Shown in pieces: positions 8,008 through 15,883 of a DNA stretch of 30,302 nt; positions within the stretch are counted from its first letter, which is position 1; every line of letters starts with the position of its first letter. A model generated the notes under the pieces. The model saw only the letters and a program-made list of their open reading frames with translations, did no database searches and had not been told where the DNA came from. The position numbers and the translations under genes were made by a program. The stretch is from DASVWH01 sp036389715 (GTDB lineage Bacteria > Acidobacteriota > Blastocatellia > Pyrinomonadales > Pyrinomonadaceae), in NCBI GenBank assembly GCA_036389715.1, contig DASVWH010000158.1, forward strand, positions 1 through 30,302. The letters run 5' to 3'.

Positions 8008-9291
8008 TCACGCGTAAATACCCCTCATGCGCGTATCGTAGGCCACGCGGTCAATGGCCAGCATGTAGGCGGCCGTTCGCGTATCCACCGAATGCTGGTC
8101 CGCGTAACGGCAGAGGTCGTTAAAGCTGGCGACCATCGTGTCGTGGAGCCGCTCGTTGACGACATCCTCGCGCCAGAAGTAGCCCATCCGGTCCTGGACC
8201 CACTCGAAATAAGAGACAGTCACGCCCCCGGCGTTGGCCAGAATGTCTGGAATGACGAAAACACCCTTATCATGCAGTATTTTATCGGCGGAGGCGGTCG
8301 TCGGGCCGTTCGCCCCCTCGGCCAGCACCTGGCACTTAATCCGGTTGGCATTCTGCGAAGTAATCTGGTTTTCGGTGGCCGCCGGGACCAGCACGTCGCA
8401 TTCGAGTTCGAGGAGGTCCTGGTTGCTGACCAGCTCGACGCCCGGAAACTCCTCGAAGGAGCGTGTCGCCTGTAGATGTTTGAGAGCTTCGGGGATGTCT
8501 ATCCCGTTCGGGTTATAAATGCCGCCGTGAATGTCCGAAATGGCGACGACCTTGTAACCGGCCTCGTGCATCAGGCGCGCGCCGATGCCGCCGACATTGC
8601 CCGAGCCCTGGACGACCACCCTGGTCGAAGGGGGCGTCATCTTGAACTTCTTAATGGCCTCGTTGACGACAAAGAGGATGCCGCGCCCGGTGGCCTCGCG
8701 TCTGCCCGAAGAGCCGCCGAGGTCTATCGGCTTGCCCGTCACGACGGCCGTCACGGTATGGCGCGCGTGCATGGAATAGGTATCCATGATCCAGGCCATC
8801 GTCTGCTCATTGGTGTTCATGTCGGGCGCGGGCACGTCCTTTTCCGGCCCGATGAAGTCGAGCAGCTCGGAGGCGTAGCGGCGCGTCATGCGTTCGAGCT
8901 CGCCCTGCGACATCTGCGAGGGGTCGCAGATGATGCCGCCCTTAGCGCCGCCGAACGGGACGTTGACGACCGCGCATTTCCAGGTCATCCAGGCGGCCAG
9001 CGCCCTGACCTCGTCGAGCGACACGTCGGGCGAGTAACGAATGCCGCCCTTGGCCGGGCCGCGCGCGAAGTTGTGCTGGACGCGGTAGCCCTCGAAGACC
9101 TGTATCCGCCCGGAGTCCATCCGCGTCGGGATGTAGACCTTCAGCTCGCGGTTCGGGACGCGCATCACCGCGTAGAGGTCCGGGTCGAGATCGAGCAACT
9201 GCGCCGCGCGGTCAAAACGCGACATCATGGACTCGAAGGGATTGTCCTCCTTCACATGCCGCACATCATCTGCAATTGCACTAACTGCCAT
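8008..9291 (-). CDS. gdhA: Glutamate dehydrogenase (Glu/Leu/Phe/Val dehydrogenase family)
   Basis: This enzyme interconverts glutamate and 2-oxoglutarate plus ammonia using NAD(P), linking nitrogen and carbon metabolism in the cytoplasm. The ATG at 9291 is preceded by GGAGGG with good spacing (an in-frame GTG four codons upstream overlaps that site), giving 427 residues, the usual length of the hexameric class. Visible motifs are the substrate/catalytic segment KGGIRYSPDV followed by VVNVPFGGAKGG, the catalytic Asp region VPAPDMNTNEQTMAW, and the Rossmann loop VVVQGSGNVGGIGA. The Gly-Ser-Gly form of the loop in place of Gly-Phe-Gly is a mild variation. Cofactor choice (NAD or NADP) cannot be read with confidence. 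It stands alone, about 110 nt downstream of the LarE gene, with a palindromic repeat between them. Confidence 0.95.
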   Translation of the reverse strand: MAVSAIADDVRHVKEDNPFESMMSRFDRAAQLLDLDPDLYAVMRVPNRELKVYIPTRMDSGRIQVFEGYRVQHNFARGPAKGGIRYSPDVSLDEVRALAAWMTWKCAVVNVPFGGAKGGIICDPSQMSQGELERMTRRYASELLDFIGPEKDVPAPDMNTNEQTMAWIMDTYSMHARHTVTAVVTGKPIDLGGSSGRREATGRGILFVVNEAIKKFKMTPPSTRVVVQGSGNVGGIGARLMHEAGYKVVAISDIHGGIYNPNGIDIPEALKHLQATRSFEEFPGVELVSNQDLLELECDVLVPAATENQITSQNANRIKCQVLAEGANGPTTASADKILHDKGVFVIPDILANAGGVTVSYFEWVQDRMGYFWREDVVNERLHDTMVASFNDLCRYADQHSVDTRTAAYMLAIDRVAYDTRMRGIYA

Positions 9292-9328
9292 TATTCCCTC
9301 CACTAGAATAATCGGTCATGAGTCGTCA

Positions 9329-9385
9329 GTGATGAGTAATGAGCAAAGGCGCGCCGCTTTCCACCCATCACTCATTACTCATCAC
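9329..9385. repeat. Intergenic palindromic repeat, copy 1 (GTGATGAGTAATGAG type)
   Basis: GTGATGAGTAATGAG (9329-9343) is the exact reverse complement of CTCATTACTCATCAC (9371-9385): a 15-bp stem with a 27-nt loop. More copies of the same words (TTTGCTCATCAC, GCAAAGG) flank it. It occupies the gap between the LarE stop and the glutamate dehydrogenase start. It shares its core word with the repeat at 26609-26710. Confidence 0.85.
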
Positions 9386-9404
9386 TCTGCACTCTCTTTG
9401 CTCA

Positions 9405-10283
9405 TCACTTCTTCAGAACTTCATTCAAAGCGCCCGTCCGATAGCCGTGCAGGTCGAGCGTGACGTAGCGAAAGCCCAGCTCGCGAAAGCGCCGGGCCAG
9501 TTCGTCAACCACCTCACGGTCAAGCGCGCGGTCCAGCTCGGCGGGCGCTATCTCCAGCCGGACCAGCTCGTCATGGTGGCGCACGCGAAATTCGCGAAAG
9601 CCCATCGCGCGCATCAGGTCTTCGCCGCGATCAACGGTCGAGAGCCTTTCGATAGTCACCGGAGTGCCGTAAGAGATACGCGAGGAGAGGCACGGGCTGG
9701 CCGGTTTGTCCCAGGTGGGCAGGCCTGCGCGGCGGCTCAACTGGCGGACTTCACGCTTACTCAGCTGAACCTCTACGAGCGGGCTGCGCACGCCGTGCTC
9801 ACTGGCGGCGGCGCGCCCCGGACGATAATCGCCGAGGTCGTCTGTCGTCGAGCCGTCCAGGACGAAGGCGTAGCGGCGCTCGCGTGCCAGCGGCGCGAGC
9901 TTGCCGTAGAGTTCCGTCTTACAGAAATAGCAGCGGCTGGGCGCGTTGGCCAGGTAGCGCGGGTCGTCCAGCTCCGCGGTCTGGATGGTCTCCTGGTGCA
10001 GGCCGAACTGTTTGACGAGTTGTGCAAGCTGTGTGCGCTGGGATTGCGCGAGGCTGGCCGATTCGCCCGTGATGCAGAGGGCGCGATGGGAGAGTTCCTG
10101 CGTGGCCAGGTAAGCGACATAGGAGCTGTCAACGCCGCCCGAGAAGGCCACGACGACAGACCCCATTTCTCTCAAGAGAGCGCGCAGCCGCTCTTCTTTC
10201 GCTTCGGTCTGCGGAGAGATAACGGCGGGTGCTTCCTGCGGTCTCGGCAACCCCTCTTGTTCGATAATCACACCGCTGCTCAA
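9405..10283 (-). CDS. larE: LarE-type ATP-dependent sulfur transferase
   Basis: LarE activates a carboxylate of pyridinium-3,5-biscarboxylate mononucleotide by adenylation and inserts sulfur, a step in making the nickel-pincer cofactor of lactate racemase and related enzymes. The PP-loop SGGVDSS is at residues 48-54, followed by ITGESASL and LDGSTTDDLGDYRPG. Cysteines at 118 and 121 (RCYFCK) and 198 (ASPCLSSR) are present. Known LarE proteins use either a single sacrificial Cys or an iron-sulfur cluster held by three Cys; three Cys here favour the latter by inference. The start is uncertain: the TTG at 10283 has a weak GAGA upstream; GTG at 10271 is an alternative. No larA, larB or larC is in the window, so the client enzyme is unknown. 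Confidence 0.9.
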   Translation of the reverse strand: MSSGVIIEQEGLPRPQEAPAVISPQTEAKEERLRALLREMGSVVVAFSGGVDSSYVAYLATQELSHRALCITGESASLAQSQRTQLAQLVKQFGLHQETIQTAELDDPRYLANAPSRCYFCKTELYGKLAPLARERRYAFVLDGSTTDDLGDYRPGRAAASEHGVRSPLVEVQLSKREVRQLSRRAGLPTWDKPASPCLSSRISYGTPVTIERLSTVDRGEDLMRAMGFREFRVRHHDELVRLEIAPAELDRALDREVVDELARRFRELGFRYVTLDLHGYRTGALNEVLKK

Positions 10284-10614
10284 AGTCGTTCTCTCATCGT
10301 GCGGGCGAGCGCTGACCGAAAATCTCGCCGGAGTCTCGTTTCAATCTATTTCAGGGAATGAGCCTATGCGCCGCGCATGTTATCCCATGCTTCCCGCGAG
10401 AGCAAGTCTGTCAGGGCGCAAACAACGGCGGCTCAACGCGAACCGTCACGCTTTCGAGTTGAATCGTCACAGTTTCCTCCCGGCCTTCCTTCGAGCGTGC
10501 CCGCATAGCCTTTGCTTTATCTGGACGCGGAGCGCGTGCGCGTGCTAGGATTGTGGCCTCCCTGGTTTTCTCTGAACGCATACGGTTTGAACTTTGCAGT
10601 CGGCAGTTGTAGCG
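10284..10614. other. Divergent intergenic region between larE and the TPR gene
   Basis: These 331 nt must hold the promoters of both larE (minus) and the TPR gene (plus). I see no strong -35/-10 pair for either. A minus-strand frame ending at 10411 could encode about 31 residues from the ATG at 10506 (MRARSKEGREE...), with only a weak ribosome site; I do not call it as a gene. Confidence 0.4.
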
Positions 10615-12075
10615 ATGCTTTCTCGCTTTCATTCTCACGCCCGTATCTTATCCCTGCTGTCGCTTGCGCTGCTCTGCGCCTCGGTCACCTTTGCACAGGC
10701 CCAAACGAGCGCCGACTTCGGGAGCGCCGAGGACGATCCCATCAAGCTCTTCGAGCGCGGGCAGGACGAGCACGAACACGGCAATCTCCAGCGCGCCGTC
10801 GAATTTTACGACCAGGCCATCAAGCTCAAACCGGAATTCCCCGAAGCGGAATTCCAGCGCGCCGCCGTGCTCGTCTCGCTCAACCGCCTGCCGGAAGCGG
10901 AGCGCGGATTTCGCCGCGCGCTCGAATTGAATTCCAGATGGGCGCTGCCCTCTGCCGCCCTCGGCGCATTGCTGGTGCGCCTCGACCGCTTTCAGGAGGC
11001 GGAGCCTTTCCTGGCCGGGGCGCTCCGGCTCGACGCGAAGAACGAGGTCGCGCTCCTGGCCCTGACGGACCTGCGGCTGCGCGCCAGGGCGGCGCGCGAG
11101 GCGCTGCAACAGTTGCTGCTTCAGTTGCAGCGCGTGACTGCGGAAACGGATGCTCCGGCATCGCTCTGGGCGGCGCGCGGCTCCGTCGAGCGCGCCCTGG
11201 ACGACAAGAACTCCGCCCTGGCCAGCCTCGACCGCGCGCTCACACTTGAGCCGCGCCACCTTGCAGCCCGGATGGAACGCGCCGAGATGCGCGCCGGTGC
11301 GGGCAACTACGAAGGCGCGCTGGCGGACGCGACAGAAGCCCGGCGCTCCGGCAAAGCGCCTGCGCAAACCTCTCTCCTGCTGGCCAGAATCTACGCGCAG
11401 GCGGGCAAAACGGACGAGGCCCTGCGGACGCTCGATGCGCTGGACGAAGGCTCGAAGCGTCTGCCGGAAGTGGCGGCCCTGCGCAGCACCCTGGCGCGCG
11501 ATTGCACCAAAGCGAGCGCAGAGGACCGCGCCGCCTTTGAGCAGTTGCTCAAGCAGGACGGGCGCAACGCTTCGCTGCTCGCCTGTCTCGGCGCGTCTTA
11601 CCGGACGGATGACCCGGCGCGCGCGCTCGACTATTATCGCGGCGCGGCCCAGATCGAGCCGGGCAATGTCAATTATGCGACCGGCTATGCGGCCGCCCTG
11701 GTCCAGGCACGACGCTTCGGAGAAGCCGCGGTCATCCTGCGCCGCGTGCTCGCCGTCGAGCCCGACAGCCTGACGGCGCACACGAACCTGGCGACCGCGC
11801 TCTACGAGTTAAAGCAGTTCCCGGAAGCCCTGGCGGAGTTCGGCTGGCTGGTCGAACGCAAGCCAGACCTGGCCGTCGCATACTATTTTATTGCCACGGC
11901 ACATGATTTTCTCGGAGAATACACGGAAGCGCTCGCAGCCTATGAAGCATTCCTGAAGCGAGCGGACGCGCAAACCAATCAACTGGAGATTGACAAGGTC
12001 AACCTGCGGCTTCCCCTGCTGCGCAATCAAGTCAAGCGCGGCGAGGGTGTCAAGAAGAAGAAGAATGGTCAATAG
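10615..12075 (+). CDS. Secreted tetratricopeptide-repeat protein
   Basis: The start at ATG 10615 opens a signal peptide (ARILSLLSLALLCASVTFAQAQ); a TTG 21 nt upstream is possible but adds nothing recognisable. The 486-residue product is made almost entirely of TPR helical hairpins: for example AVEFYDQAIKLKPEFPEAEF near residue 60, AEPFLAGALRLDAKNEVALL, ALDYYRGAAQIEPGNVNYA, and AVILRRVLAVEPDSLTAHTN followed by ALYELKQFPEALAEF. It ends in a Lys-rich tail. Such proteins act as protein-protein scaffolds in the periplasm or at the outer membrane; the partner is unknown. It leads a run of genes for small secreted helical proteins, which are the obvious candidate partners. Its last codons and stop are supplied by the left arm of the palindromic repeat at 12064-12136. 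Confidence 0.85.
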   Translation: MLSRFHSHARILSLLSLALLCASVTFAQAQTSADFGSAEDDPIKLFERGQDEHEHGNLQRAVEFYDQAIKLKPEFPEAEFQRAAVLVSLNRLPEAERGFRRALELNSRWALPSAALGALLVRLDRFQEAEPFLAGALRLDAKNEVALLALTDLRLRARAAREALQQLLLQLQRVTAETDAPASLWAARGSVERALDDKNSALASLDRALTLEPRHLAARMERAEMRAGAGNYEGALADATEARRSGKAPAQTSLLLARIYAQAGKTDEALRTLDALDEGSKRLPEVAALRSTLARDCTKASAEDRAAFEQLLKQDGRNASLLACLGASYRTDDPARALDYYRGAAQIEPGNVNYATGYAAALVQARRFGEAAVILRRVLAVEPDSLTAHTNLATALYELKQFPEALAEFGWLVERKPDLAVAYYFIATAHDFLGEYTEALAAYEAFLKRADAQTNQLEIDKVNLRLPLLRNQVKRGEGVKKKKNGQ

Positions 12076-12136
12076 TGAATCGTCAATCGTGAATGGAATA
12101 AAGAAAGCAGGTCTTATCTATTCACTATTGACCATT
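12064..12136. repeat. Palindromic repeat overlapping the end of the TPR gene
   Basis: AATGGTCAATAGTGAA (12064-12079) is the exact reverse complement of TTCACTATTGACCATT (12121-12136): a 16-bp stem with a 41-nt loop. Extra partial words (CGTCAATCGTGAATGG, GACGATTTA) lie inside and outside. The TAG within the left arm is the stop codon of the TPR gene. The words differ from those of the repeats at 9329 and 26609, but the design (short A/T-rich words, paired arms) is the same. It may also terminate or pause transcription. Confidence 0.85.
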
Positions 12137-12167
12137 GACGATTTACTAAATTTGAGGATTACAACAG

Positions 12168-12785
12168 ATGAACTCCCTACTCTCCTATAATCTGCGAATC
12201 ATGTTGAGTCTCTGTTTGCTGGCCGCGTTCACCGTCTGCCTCGGCGCGACGGCGCAGGCGCAGGACGGCATCCGCGTGCCGCTGATTACAGCTCCGCCGC
12301 CGATGAAGTTCGTCTCACGCGACGAGCGCACACAGCTTGCCACTGCGCGCGACCCGAAGGCCCGGCTGCGGGCGACGCTCGGGATGGCGGAGATGCGGCT
12401 GGCCCGCGCCGAAGAGCTGACCGCCGGGCTGCACTTCGACGCGGCCTCGGCCGAGCTTGGCGGCTACCAGGGCCTGATCGAGGACGCGCTGAAATACCTG
12501 CGCGACATCAAGGAGGGCAGCAACAAGCTGCGGGATGTCTATAAACGGCTGGAGATGTCGCTGCGCACGCACTGCGCGCGAATCGAGTCTATTCGCCGGA
12601 CGACGCCCTCCGAGTATGCCGTCAACATTAAAGTGATAGGCGAATACACGCGCACGGCCCGCACGGATGCGCTCAATGCTTTCTACGGAGACACGGTCGT
12701 GCGCGAGGCCGCGCTCGAAGACGAGAAAACCCCCGGCGGCGCGGGCGCGAAGGATTCGTCACCCGATTCCGCAAAGAGACCATAA
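12168..12785 (+). CDS. Secreted helical protein of unknown function
   Basis: I do not recognise a family. The 205-residue product begins with a signal peptide (MLSLCLLAAFTVCLGATAQAQ within the first 32 residues), then a short Pro-rich stretch (PLITAPPPMKFV) and a long alpha-helical domain with heptad-like Leu/Ala spacing (residues about 45-170). The C-terminus is a Gly/Ser/Asp-rich disordered tail. TTGAGG lies about 10 nt before the ATG at 12168; the internal ATG at 12201 is a possible start that would still keep the signal core. The stop codon abuts the ATG of the next gene, so the two are almost certainly translated together. The central helices resemble those of the next protein in pattern (Leu-rich ...LIEDALKYLRDI against ILDEAITNIDDV), hinting at distant paralogy. 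Confidence 0.75.
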   Translation: MNSLLSYNLRIMLSLCLLAAFTVCLGATAQAQDGIRVPLITAPPPMKFVSRDERTQLATARDPKARLRATLGMAEMRLARAEELTAGLHFDAASAELGGYQGLIEDALKYLRDIKEGSNKLRDVYKRLEMSLRTHCARIESIRRTTPSEYAVNIKVIGEYTRTARTDALNAFYGDTVVREAALEDEKTPGGAGAKDSSPDSAKRP

Positions 12786-13337
12786 ATGAGAAGAAGATTC
12801 GACCAGGCGGGCATCGTCGCACTCTCCCTGCTGGCGCTGCTCTGCACTTTTTCAGCACTCGCCCTGCCTGCCCCGAAGCGCGACCATCTGACCGAGTTGG
12901 AAGCGGAACGCGTCCGCGAGGCACAGATTCTGGACAAGCGGATGGAGGTCTTTATCAGGGCCGCCGAGCGCCGCCTGCTGGTCCTGACAGACCCGCGCGC
13001 GGCCTCTAACAAGCAGGTTCAGAAAGAGATGGAGAAATGGGGCGAGTTGCCGCAGGGAACGCGCGCCGAACTGCTCACAGACCTCTCCAGCATCCTCGAC
13101 GAAGCCATTACCAATATTGACGATGTCGCCGCCCGCAATGAAAAGAATCCCCTCCTCTCCAAAGCGTTGAGAAAGCTGGCCGACGCGGCCACACGCTTTC
13201 AGGTCCAGCTCTCGGCCATGCGCGCGCAGGCCCGGGAAGGCAGCGCCGAACGCGAGGCCATCGAGCAGGCGCTGGCGCACGCTGCCGAGATTATCGAAGC
13301 GGCCAGGAAGCTGCCGCCGCCACCCGCGAAGAAATAG
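12786..13337 (+). CDS. Secreted helical protein of unknown function, coupled to the preceding gene
   Basis: No family recognised. The ATG at 12786 follows the upstream TAA with no gap, so translation is probably coupled. The 183-residue protein has a signal peptide (GIVALSLLALLCTFSALALP), then three or four amphipathic helices rich in Ala, Glu, Arg and Leu, and ends in a short Pro/Lys tail (LPPPPAKK). Cysteine is confined to the signal region, and no catalytic motif is visible. Together with the TPR protein and the preceding helical protein it may form a periplasmic complex; this is inference from context only. Confidence 0.75.
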   Translation: MRRRFDQAGIVALSLLALLCTFSALALPAPKRDHLTELEAERVREAQILDKRMEVFIRAAERRLLVLTDPRAASNKQVQKEMEKWGELPQGTRAELLTDLSSILDEAITNIDDVAARNEKNPLLSKALRKLADAATRFQVQLSAMRAQAREGSAEREAIEQALAHAAEIIEAARKLPPPPAKK

Positions 13338-13500
13338 ACGAGCGTCCAGATGGAAGCCGGGCGAGTGAACCGTGGCCGCAAACGAGCGCACCTCGCCCGT
13401 CCTCCTCGCGCGCCCGGAGCCTCGCACGCTTAATCCAGCAAAGCATCACCTGCCGATGAACCGGCCGCCGCTTTGGCCCCGCAGACAGACGCAGAGGGCG

Positions 13501-13506
13501 TATAAT
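13501..13506 (+). promoter_or_regulatory. TATAAT box ahead of the zinc-ribbon gene
   Basis: A perfect TATAAT lies 41 nt before the ATG at 13547. No good -35 hexamer sits at 16-18 nt upstream. Transcription would start near 13513, which argues against the GTG at 13508 as a start codon and suggests that this gene can be transcribed separately from the three upstream. Confidence 0.5.
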
Positions 13507-13546
13507 AGTGAGCGCCGCACGAAGCGAAAGGAAAGCCGGACAACAG

Positions 13547-14119
13547 ATGGACAATAGATATTATCCTGGCGTCGAAGTTGATGCGCCGAAGCTGATGGTC
13601 GAGCTGCGCAGGCTCTTTGACCAGGACTACGAAGTGCAGTCCATGCAGGTCTCTTCGACGAGCGTGCTCCAGGCGCGCAAGCAGAGCACGCTGCGCGAAT
13701 TGATGGGCATGTCCTCGGCGCTGACGATCAAGGTCACGCCCGAGCATGGCGGGACGCGCGTCGAGATGGGGATGCAGAAATGGTTCGACAAGGCTGCGCT
13801 GGCGGCCGTCGCCGTGATTCTCTCTTCGGGGCTGCTGCTGGCGCTCCCGGCCCTCGGGGCATACTGGCAATACAGGATCACGGAAGACGCCTGGAAGCTG
13901 ATCGAAGAGCATATCGCAAAGCAGGCGGGCGGCTACGTGCCGCCGATGCCCGGGCGCTGCGGGACGTGCGGCGCGGCGGCCAGCGCGGGCTCCGATTACT
14001 GCTCGGCCTGCGGCGCGAACATGCGCGTCGGCCGCACCTGCGATTCCTGCGGCGCGAAGCAAAAGGACGCCGCCGCACGCTTCTGCAATCGCTGCGGAAA
14101 ACCCCTCATCAGCAGTTAA
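13547..14119 (+). CDS. Membrane protein with two C-terminal zinc ribbons
   Basis: The ATG at 13547 is preferred over a GTG 39 nt upstream because of the TATAAT box just before it; the product is 190 residues. The N-terminal ~80 residues form a small alpha/beta domain (VEVDAPKLMVELRRLFDQDY, then ALTIKVTPEHGGTRVEMGMQ), followed by one strong membrane segment (AALAAVAVILSSGLLLALPALG). The C-terminal third carries two zinc ribbons: CGTCG...YCSACG and CDSCG...FCNRCGK, each with paired CxxC. The ribbons probably bind zinc structurally and may mediate contacts with other proteins. The N-terminal domain may be related to lipid- or stress-sensing proteins, but I cannot name a family. Confidence 0.8.
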   Translation: MDNRYYPGVEVDAPKLMVELRRLFDQDYEVQSMQVSSTSVLQARKQSTLRELMGMSSALTIKVTPEHGGTRVEMGMQKWFDKAALAAVAVILSSGLLLALPALGAYWQYRITEDAWKLIEEHIAKQAGGYVPPMPGRCGTCGAAASAGSDYCSACGANMRVGRTCDSCGAKQKDAAARFCNRCGKPLISS

Positions 14120-14207
14120 AGGAATGCGCAGGCAGCCCCTTTAGCGTCGGGACTGTGAGAGTTAATCCGCGAGACCGGGGCGCGCTCTTTTCGAGCCGCG
14201 CGCCCAG

Positions 14208-14270
14208 GGTCTCGTTCGGGAAAGTCTGGTTCATGAAAGGTCTCGTTCGGGAAAGGTCTCGTTCGGGAAA
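14208..14270. repeat. Tandem 16-bp direct repeat between convergent genes
   Basis: The unit GGTCTCGTTCGGGAAA occurs exactly at 14208-14223, 14239-14254 and 14255-14270. A diverged 15-nt copy (GTCTGGTTCATGAAA) fills 14224-14238, and a partial unit GGTCTCGT starts at 14271. The units are contiguous, with no spacers, so this is a small satellite and not CRISPR. It lies in the 224-nt gap between the zinc-ribbon gene and the diguanylate cyclase gene, which converge. Minisatellites of this kind vary in copy number by replication slippage. Confidence 0.9.
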
Positions 14271-14343
14271 GGTCTCGTCGAGGCGGGTTTTGAGCATGAC
14301 CGAGTGCCGCCCCGGAGACGCTCGCCGGGCCGCTTAAGGTTTT

Positions 14344-15867
14344 CTATCTTCTTCCCGCTTTGGCATGCTTGTGCTCGTACATGGCCGCGTCCGCGATGCG
14401 AATCATCTCATCTATCGAGAGCTTGCTGTCGGGCTCCAACAGCTCGATGCCGACGCTGACCGATAATTCGTAAGGATGGGCGCGCCGCGCGTTGTAAGCG
14501 CGAATCTTCTCCTGCAAGCGGCTTCTGATCTGTAAGACACTGCTCTCGCCGCTGGGGATAACGGCGAGCACCGTGAACTCGTCGCCGCCGAGGCGGGCGA
14601 TAATGTCTGATTCGCGGAAGGTCTGCTTGAGCACTTCCGCCGTCTTGATGATGACGTTCGAGCCTTCCTGATGCCCGAAGCGGTCGTTGATCTGCTTGAG
14701 CCCGTCGAGGTCTGCGAAGACGAGCAGGGCGTGCTGCTTGTTGCGCTGGGCCTGCTTCAAAAGCTGCTCGGCCAGGGTCAGGAAACCGCGCCGGTTGTAG
14801 AGGCCCGTCAGGTCGTCCTTGAGCGAGAGGCTGTGCAGTTCTTCGAGCGCGCGCTTGCGCTCCGTGACATCGCGGGCGACCGCCTGAAAGCCGATGATGC
14901 GGCCCTCGCTCATGATGAGCTGCGTGTTCTGCCCGAGCCAGATTTCCGCCCCGTCCTTCGTCGTCACCGGAAACTCGTAGTAGGTGTTCGGAATCTTTTT
15001 GACGAACTGCCGCCCGTAAAATTTCTCCGCGCCCGCGCGAAACTCCGGCTTGACGAGTTCCAGGTAGTGACGCCCGCGCAGCTCCTCTTCCGAAAACTTG
15101 AGCGTCCTGTAGCCGGTCGGGTTGACGAAGACCAGGTGGCCGTCCAGGTCCGTCTGGTAGATGATCTCCTTGGCCTGCTCGATCAGGTATTTATAGCGTT
15201 CCTCGCTCTCTCTGAGCGATTGCTCGGCGCGCCTGCGCTTGCCTAGGTCGCGTCGGATGACGAAGTAGCTGGCGGGCAGAAAGCCGAGCAGGATGAGGCC
15301 CAGAATGGAGAGCGTGATGGCCGTGTTGCGCAGGTTCGAGTTCGCGCCCAGGCGATGGGCCGCGAGCGTCGCTTCTTCCTGGCGCATCATCTCGGCAACC
15401 AACCGCCGGATGTCGTCCATCAACATCTTGCCGCGACCCGTTGCGATAAGCCGCGCGGCCGCCTCAAAGCCCTTGGTCCTTCTCAGCTCGATGGACGCGG
15501 AGATTAACGCGAGGCGTTCCTGCACCTCTCTCTCCAGCAGCGAGAGGCGCTGCTGTTGCGCGGCATCGTCGGCGATCAATTGCCTGAGCCGCGCGAGGTT
15601 CTGGTTAATCTGAGCGGTGGCCAACGAGTAGGGCTCAAGGTACGCCTCGTCGCCCGTGATGATGTAGCCGCGCTGGCCCGTCTCCGCGTCCTTCATCGTC
15701 GAGAGCATCCCGCCCAGCTCGTCCAGCAGGTCGTGAGCGTGCGCGACCAGGTTGCTGTCTCTGACGAGCTCACGAGTATTGCGGTACGAGACGACGCCGA
15801 CCATCACCAGGAGGATCAAAGGCAGCGCGAACCCGGCGGCAATCTTTCTTTCGACGCTCAGCTTCAT
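14344..15867 (-). CDS. CHASE3-PAS-GGDEF diguanylate cyclase
   Basis: This inner-membrane sensor should make cyclic di-GMP from two GTP. Order in the 507 residues: TM1 (about 8-28), CHASE3-type periplasmic domain (about 35-175, with MKDAETGQRGYIITGDEAYLEPY), TM2 (about 185-207), a PAS domain (about 220-335, ending in GFQAVARDVTERKRA), and a GGDEF domain. The active-site motif GGDEF is intact at 427-431. The inhibitory RxxD site (RESD, 418-421) lies five residues ahead, as required for product feedback. The signal is unknown. The gene begins 16 nt after the stop of the SAM-hydrolase-like gene, so the two are likely co-transcribed; the ATG at 15867 directly precedes TM1. Confidence 0.93.
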   Translation of the reverse strand: MKLSVERKIAAGFALPLILLVMVGVVSYRNTRELVRDSNLVAHAHDLLDELGGMLSTMKDAETGQRGYIITGDEAYLEPYSLATAQINQNLARLRQLIADDAAQQQRLSLLEREVQERLALISASIELRRTKGFEAAARLIATGRGKMLMDDIRRLVAEMMRQEEATLAAHRLGANSNLRNTAITLSILGLILLGFLPASYFVIRRDLGKRRRAEQSLRESEERYKYLIEQAKEIIYQTDLDGHLVFVNPTGYRTLKFSEEELRGRHYLELVKPEFRAGAEKFYGRQFVKKIPNTYYEFPVTTKDGAEIWLGQNTQLIMSEGRIIGFQAVARDVTERKRALEELHSLSLKDDLTGLYNRRGFLTLAEQLLKQAQRNKQHALLVFADLDGLKQINDRFGHQEGSNVIIKTAEVLKQTFRESDIIARLGGDEFTVLAVIPSGESSVLQIRSRLQEKIRAYNARRAHPYELSVSVGIELLEPDSKLSIDEMIRIADAAMYEHKHAKAGRR

Positions 15868-15883
15868 ACGTTATCGTCCAGGG

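Noticed and set aside
10411..10506. Small minus-strand ORF (MRARSKEGREE...) between larE and the TPR gene
   Set aside because: Only about 31 residues, weak ribosome site, no family match; cannot be supported as a gene.
14208..14278. CRISPR-like array
   Set aside because: Units are 16 bp and contiguous with no spacers and there are no cas genes; it is a tandem minisatellite.
14109..14297. Minus-strand ORF across the tandem repeat
   Set aside because: Its sequence is a by-product of the repeat units; it has no ribosome site and no family resemblance.
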